DNA of 10,200 nucleotides, taken from Planctomycetota bacterium (GTDB taxonomy: Bacteria > Planctomycetota > PUPC01 > DSUN01). How positions within the stretch are numbered: the stretch's first letter is position 1; each line of letters starts with the position of its first letter. A model generated the notes under the pieces. It saw only the letters and a list, made by a program, of their open reading frames with translations. It was not told where the DNA came from and did no database searches. The translations under genes and the position numbers were made by a program. The stretch is taken from assembly GCA_016872875.1 (NCBI GenBank), contig VGYW01000304.1, positions 1 through 10,200 of the forward strand, read 5' to 3'. Of this stretch, positions 7,320 to 10,200 are shown piece after piece.

Positions 7320-7950
7320 CATCGTGCTGACCGACCTGAAGATGCCCGACATGGACGGCCTGGCGCTCCTCAGGGAGGTCAAGAAGCTGCGTCCCGGCAT
7401 CGAGGTCGTCGTGATGACGGGCTATGGGAGCATCAAGAGCGCCGTGGAGGCCATGAAGCACGGCGCGGCCGACTACATCACCAAGCCGTTCGACACCGAC
7501 GAGCTGCTGATGACGGTGGACAAGCTCATCCGGCTCAAGGGGCTGCGCTCGGAGGTCTCGCGCCTCCGCTCCGAGCTCCGCGAGCGCTACCGCTTCGAGA
7601 ACATCGTCGGCGGCAGCCCGGCCATGCGGGCCGTCTACGAGAAGATCGAGGCCGCCAGCCACATCCACAGCACCGTCCTCATCTGCGGCGAGAGCGGCAC
7701 CGGCAAGGAGCTCGTCGCGCGGGCCATCCACTACAACGGGCCGAGGGCAAGTCAGCCTTTCGTCCCAGTCAACTGCGCTGCTATCCCCGGCGAGCTCATC
7801 GAGAGCGAGCTCTTCGGCCTCGCCGCGTCCTCACGAGAGGCTCGAGAGGCTCGAGAGGTCGCTCTATTGCAGGCCAGTCGAGTCACTTGCTTTACCAGGG
7901 GCGTGCCCCATGTTCGCAGTGCGGGCTTCACCTCGCATCTGCCTTCGTAG
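7318..7950 (+). pseudogene. NtrC-family sigma54-activator response regulator, central fragment
   Basis: The frame reads [20 protein letters not shown], keeping the phospho-acceptor Asp (7333-7335), the Thr of VVMTGYG and the Lys of YITKPFD, but the first half of the receiver with the acidic pair is gone. A linker follows, then a sigma54-interaction AAA+ domain: [20 protein letters not shown], Walker A GESGTGKE and [20 protein letters not shown]. The sequence leaves the family at about 7818, exactly where the GAFTGA sigma54 contact loop should come, so Walker B and the DNA-binding domain are absent. The remaining frame (REAREAREV and on to 7950) is translated from a tandem repeat and unrelated DNA. 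GTG 7324 has no ribosome binding site. This is a non-functional remnant. Confidence 0.75.
7834..7860. repeat. three tandem 9-base units
   Basis: CGAGAGGCT at 7834-7842, CGAGAGGCT at 7843-7851 and CGAGAGGTC at 7852-7860. The repeat begins 16 bases after the last recognisable residue of the NtrC fragment and would translate as REAREAREV in its frame. Confidence 0.85.
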
Positions 7951-7997
7951 TGCGGGCTCTAGCCCGTATCGGCACGGCCTGAGGGCCGCACTACGAA
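7944..7997. repeat. nested palindromic (REP-like) element
   Basis: The outer arms TTCGTAGTGCGG (7944-7955) and CCGCACTACGAA (7986-7997) are perfect 12-base inverted repeats. Inside lie CGGGCT/AGCCCG and GGCC/GGCC smaller palindromes. A partial related copy, CGCAGTGCGGGCTTCA, precedes it at about 7916-7930. The layout resembles intergenic palindromic repeats of bacterial genomes; the transcript would fold into a strong cruciform-like hairpin. It could act as a terminator for converging transcription, but there is no U tract. Confidence 0.75.
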
Positions 7998-8008
7998 CGT
8001 GGCGCGCG

Positions 8009-8040
8009 CCCTCCCGAACGTTTCCGCGCGTTCGGGAGGG
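8009..8040. repeat. 32-base hairpin repeat, copy 1
   Basis: CCCTCCCGAACG (8009-8020) and CGTTCGGGAGGG (8029-8040) are perfect 12-base inverted arms around an 8-base loop. A second 32-base copy with the same arms and a different loop lies at 9762-9793, on the other side of the two minus-strand genes. Confidence 0.85.
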
Positions 8041-8066
8041 CAACGGCCCCTCGGCGCCGGAGGCCC

Positions 8067-8136
8067 AATGGCCAATGACCGCGTCAGCAGGAAGAAGGCG
8101 GGCCTCTGGCGGATTCTGAATTGGTCATTGGTCATT
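8067..8136. repeat. inverted repeat with AATGACCAATGACC arms
   Basis: AATGGCCAATGACC (8067-8080) pairs with GGTCATTGGTCATT (8123-8136) with one mismatch in 14. The right arm is itself a tandem GGTCATT doublet. The right end overlaps the last codons and the stop of the Cys-rich gene, so that protein's C-terminus (RNDQ) is encoded by the repeat. Confidence 0.7.
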
Positions 8137-8487
8137 CCGACAGCCCCCTTCGCTTGCGGCCGCGGGCTGCCCCGAGGCCGGCTGCCCCACCTCGCTTTCC
8201 CCCGCCGCCTCGGCCCCCCTATCGGGGCGGTCACAGTGGATGAAGAGGCGCACCGGCGTCTGGCCCCCAAACGGGCGCTTGCACGTGGGGCATGCTCCCT
8301 CCCTGTGGACGATGCTTCTGTCGTCGCGCGCGGCCACGGCGTGAGAACACTCCTTGCCATGGGCGAGCCAGGCGCGGCACCTCTCCCTCAGGCACGGCTC
8401 GCGGACCCCGAGGCACATCTCTGTGGCGTTCCCGGCCTCCTCGGCCGCCGCCGGCTTCTGGCCCAGCTTGCTCAACGGGTGTGGCAT
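8125..8487 (-). CDS. small Cys-rich, probably zinc-binding protein
   Basis: ATG 8487 is preceded on the minus strand by AAAGGAG with a 7-base spacer, the same arrangement as the ATPase gene upstream. The 120-residue product has two metal-ligand clusters: C25, C32, C37 and C47 with H49 in MCLGVREPCLRERCRAWLAH followed by GKECSH, and C66-P-T-C69 with H84 and C85 in ACPTCKRPFGG and LFIHC. The spacing C-x6-C-x4-C-x9-C resembles small Cys-cluster proteins common in phages and mobile elements. The last 30 residues are Ala/Gly-rich, low in information and run into a repeat. It probably follows the ATPase gene in one transcript (151 bases apart). Function is unknown; a zinc-dependent DNA or protein contact is a guess. 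Confidence 0.6.
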   Translation of the reverse strand: MPHPLSKLGQKPAAAEEAGNATEMCLGVREPCLRERCRAWLAHGKECSHAVAARDDRSIVHREGACPTCKRPFGGQTPVRLFIHCDRPDRGAEAAGESEVGQPASGQPAAASEGGCRNDQ

Positions 8488-8512
8488 GGGCTCTCTCCTT
8501 TCTCACCAGTAT

Positions 8513-8630
8513 GGCCCCCAGTTACGGGGGCCGCCTGCTGCACACGGTGATGTGTGCGCCACGTCGCCGCCACGGCCCGCCAGTGTCCGAAACGGGCCAC
8601 GCCCAAGTGGCTTCCCCACAACTGGGGGCC
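8513..8630. repeat. inverted repeats between the ATPase stop and the Cys-rich gene
   Basis: GGCCCCCAGTT (8513-8523) and AACTGGGGGCC (8620-8630) are 11-base perfect inverted arms 96 bases apart. A tighter hairpin, GGCCCCC-AGTTAC-GGGGGCC, occupies 8513-8532. Read on the minus strand, the pair starts 9 bases after the ATPase stop and ends 26 bases before the next ATG, so it could attenuate or stabilise the transcript between the two genes. Confidence 0.65.
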
Positions 8631-8638
8631 GCCCTCCT

Positions 8639-9718
8639 CTATTCCGGCAGCCTCACGGTCCAGGCATCGCCGACGCCGTAGTGGTCTGCGGCCACGCCGA
8701 GCAGCCGCCTGGCCTTCTTCACGACCGAGGCCGAAAAGCCGTCGGCCTTGGCCGCCTTGACCATCTCCGCCGCCGGCCGCGGCCCGTCGCCGAGGAACCG
8801 GCGGACCCACGCCGCGCACTCCAACACCGCCGGGCTCGCGGCCGGACCCCCCGCGCCCGTGGGCGCCAGCGCCAGCTCGGCCGGCTCCGCCTCCCACAGC
8901 ACCACCGGCACCTTCCCCATCACGTCGCTCTCCACGATCCTGTATGCGTAGGCGTTGCCGCTAGCGCTCAGATTGCACTTGAGCGGCACGAACAGCGTCC
9001 GCTTCGGCTCCTCGGGGTGCGGCCACAGGCACCACACGGCCCTCGCCGCCCCCACCAGCGCCGCCCCGCCCGCGACGCGCTGGACGAGCGACGCCGAAGG
9101 CGCCTTCGAGAGGTGCGACACGCCCACCACCGCCACCTTCATCTCGCGGGCAATGTCCTGGAGCGTCGCCGCCACCACCCTGAGGGCCGAGTTGCCCCCC
9201 GAACCCCCGCCCCTGATGAACGCCAGCAAGGGGTCAATGACCACGAGGCGGACCTCTCGGAGCTTTGCGAGAAGCAGGCGCAAGTGGCCGAGGTCGCTCG
9301 GCATCACGAAGCGCAAGAACACCCCGTCGTGCATGAGGCCCTTGAGGGTGTGGCAAAGCTCCGCATTGCCACCCGCCGCCTCGAACCTCGGGCGCACCGT
9401 ATCCGCGATGTCGTCCTCAGCCGTGATCAGCAGGGTCGCCGATTCCGGCCAACTGTTCTCCTGCTTGTCGGGCCACTCCTGCTTCGTGCTCAGCCGGGCC
9501 GCCAGGTCGAGCATCAGCAGGCTCTTGCCCATCCCGGGGTCGCCAACCACCAGGCTCAGCTTGCCGATTGGCAACTTCCCCGGCCACAGCCAGGCAACGT
9601 CCTTTGTCTCCACCACCTTGATCGGGAAGTGGACAGCCCGCGGCCCGGTCTCCCCTCTCAGGAAAGCCGTATACTCCTCCTCCGACTCCCCATGAAACGC
9701 CTCTCCTGGCTTCCTCAT
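8639..9718 (-). CDS. RepA/DnaB-like hexameric-helicase-type AAA ATPase (AAA_25-like)
   Basis: ATG 9718 follows AAAGGAG with a 7-base spacer; the 359-residue product ends at TAG 8641-8639. Motifs in order: Walker A GDPGMGKS (residues 59-66), the AEDD acidic motif (100-103), Walker B LVVIDPLLAF (158-167), the sensor-like GVSHLSK (199-205) and VGAARAVWCLWP (222-233). This is the RecA-like core of RepA/KaiC/DnaB-type ATPases found with phage and plasmid replication genes. The C-terminal 70 residues (AAEMVKAAKADGFSASVVKK and following) look like a winged-helix segment often present in these proteins. Length is complete for the family. A likely role is unwinding DNA or loading replication proteins for an integrated element. 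No primase, integrase or excisionase is seen in the window. Confidence 0.8.
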   Translation of the reverse strand: MRKPGEAFHGESEEEYTAFLRGETGPRAVHFPIKVVETKDVAWLWPGKLPIGKLSLVVGDPGMGKSLLMLDLAARLSTKQEWPDKQENSWPESATLLITAEDDIADTVRPRFEAAGGNAELCHTLKGLMHDGVFLRFVMPSDLGHLRLLLAKLREVRLVVIDPLLAFIRGGGSGGNSALRVVAATLQDIAREMKVAVVGVSHLSKAPSASLVQRVAGGAALVGAARAVWCLWPHPEEPKRTLFVPLKCNLSASGNAYAYRIVESDVMGKVPVVLWEAEPAELALAPTGAGGPAASPAVLECAAWVRRFLGDGPRPAAEMVKAAKADGFSASVVKKARRLLGVAADHYGVGDAWTVRLPE

Positions 9719-9761
9719 GCCACATCTCCTTTCTAATTCATCACTTGGGGATCAGCAACCA

Positions 9762-9793
9762 CCCTCCCGAACGTTCCAATATGTTCGGGAGGG
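9762..9793. repeat. 32-base hairpin repeat, copy 2
   Basis: CCCTCCCGAAC (9762-9772) and GTTCGGGAGGG (9783-9793) are perfect inverted arms. The element has the same length and arms as 8009-8040 and lies 43 bases upstream of the ATPase ATG, inside its probable leader. Confidence 0.85.
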
Positions 9794-9867
9794 CTGAGCG
9801 CCGCCAGCGCACTTCTCCCCCTACCTTTACAAAGAGTTTCCCCCCCCGACTTTCGCACTCCCGGAAT

Positions 9868-9891
9868 TGTAATTTATTGTAACATCTGTAA
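9868..9891. promoter_or_regulatory. three helically phased TGTAA repeats
   Basis: TGTAA occurs at 9868-9872, 9878-9882 and 9887-9891, on one strand with 10- and 9-base steps (ATTGTAATTT, ATTGTAACAT, CTGTAACCCC). One repeat per helical turn is typical of iterons or of a multi-site operator. Position, 150 bases upstream of a replication-type ATPase, suits either. The binding protein is not identified in the window. Confidence 0.4.
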
Positions 9892-9992
9892 CCCCAAGCC
9901 CTGCCTAGGCTTAGGTGCGCGAGGGCACCTGCGTACATTGGATCACTGCCGTGGCGAGTGAGTTAGGATGCTTTCCGGAACACCGTCGGGCC

Positions 9993-10009
9993 TGTAAAGA
10001 AACCTTACA
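9993..10009. promoter_or_regulatory. inverted TGTAA operator-like site
   Basis: TGTAAAG-AAA-CCTTACA is an inverted pair with 6 of 7 bases matching, using the same core as the phased repeats at 9868-9891. CGTAACATCC at 10016-10025 also resembles TGTAACATCT at 9887 upstream neighbours. A dimeric repressor or replication initiator site is plausible. Confidence 0.35.
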
Positions 10010-10124
10010 TCACATCGTAACATCCCTACCCCCAACTGGTTGCGACTGCATGACCTAAGCGAGTGTAAAACTATTGACAGCGTCCCAAGTCCTTGAGATC
10101 GTGGGTGTGCCTGCGGCCGGTGCG

Positions 10125-10143
10125 TCGGGGGCTTTGCCCCCGA
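10125..10143. repeat. GC-rich hairpin
   Basis: TCGGGGGC-TTT-GCCCCCGA gives an 8-base perfect stem with a 3-base loop, followed by AACCCCC. No T tract follows on either strand, so a classical terminator is not supported. Confidence 0.6.
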
Positions 10144-10200
10144 ACCCCCAGGATTTTCCGCTTTCGGGCCGCCGGCACCCCAACAGGAAAATGGCCGCGC

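Larger units (their letters stand above)
9719..10200. other. non-coding control region upstream of the ATPase gene
   Basis: About 480 bases without a convincing gene. Between 9820 and 10080 it is more AT-rich than the rest of the window. It holds a hairpin repeat (9762-9793), phased TGTAA repeats (9868-9891), a short hairpin AGGTGC/GCACCT (9913-9930), an inverted TGTAAAG/CCTTACA pair (9993-10009), further TGTAA-type sites at 9826, 10016 and 10064, and a GC-rich hairpin (10125-10143). An ATG at 10191 with a weak AGGAAA upstream could start a gene beyond the edge, but only three codons are visible. Confidence 0.5.

Noticed and set aside
8354..9736. 460-codon plus-strand open frame
   Set aside because: Antisense to the ATPase gene with Walker motifs; the translation is rich in Arg, Pro and His, as expected for a shadow frame.
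9741..9938. 65-codon minus-strand open frame in front of the ATPase gene
   Set aside because: It spans the hairpin repeat and the TGTAA repeats and has no ribosome binding site or recognisable motif.
10074..10105. TTGACA at 10074-10079 as a -35 box
   Set aside because: No TATAAT-like -10 at 16-18 bases and no gene visible downstream on the plus strand.
10125..10143. GC-rich hairpin as a rho-independent terminator
   Set aside because: No T tract follows on either strand.

Overview
The window is GC-rich bacterial DNA that looks like an accessory region of a Planctomycetota or related PVC-group genome. Four things point there: a C-terminal PEP-CTERM sorting tail, a transposase of the rve type with the QNEYLRVENRILKSKI N-terminus that I associate with this group, a sulfatase-modifying-factor (SUMF1) domain next to PhnD, sensor-kinase and NtrC sequences, and a secreted SGNH-like protein of a type I recall from planctomycetes. 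The taxonomy is an inference.

Layout. Positions 1-315 (minus) hold a transposase remnant with an internal deletion. It abuts the 3' part of a PEP-CTERM protein gene that has no start (413-964, plus). From about 1042 to 5858 a co-directional cluster encodes products that are all predicted to be exported or membrane-anchored: a membrane-anchored transglutaminase-like protein (frameshifted), lipoprotein A, a lysozyme-like protein with a duplicated N-terminal module (frameshifted, start damaged), lipoprotein B (a paralogue of A) and a secreted SGNH-like hydrolase. Gene spacing is small and most starts have a strong AAGGAG/GGAGG site, so this is probably one envelope-directed operon. No function can be assigned to the set as a whole.

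From 5879 to 7818 four gene pieces run head to tail: the N-terminal part of a SUMF1 protein, the C-terminal half of a PhnD-like binding protein, the N-terminus of a sensor histidine kinase, and the middle of an NtrC-type regulator. Each join loses the end of one gene and the start of the next. This is either real deletion decay or an assembly artefact; the deletion inside the transposase and the two frameshifts make both options worth testing.

From 7834 to 8136 the DNA is packed with short tandem and palindromic repeats. Then come two minus-strand genes: a RepA/DnaB-like hexameric-helicase-type ATPase (9718-8639) and, downstream, a small Cys-rich protein (8487-8125). They look like a phage- or plasmid-derived replication module. 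Near-identical 32-base hairpins (8009-8040 and 9762-9793) lie on either side of this module. The 480 bases upstream of the ATPase (9719-10200) carry no convincing gene but contain helically phased TGTAA repeats and an inverted TGTAAAG/CCTTACA pair, suggestive of an operator or origin-like control region. No tRNA, rRNA or CRISPR array was seen.
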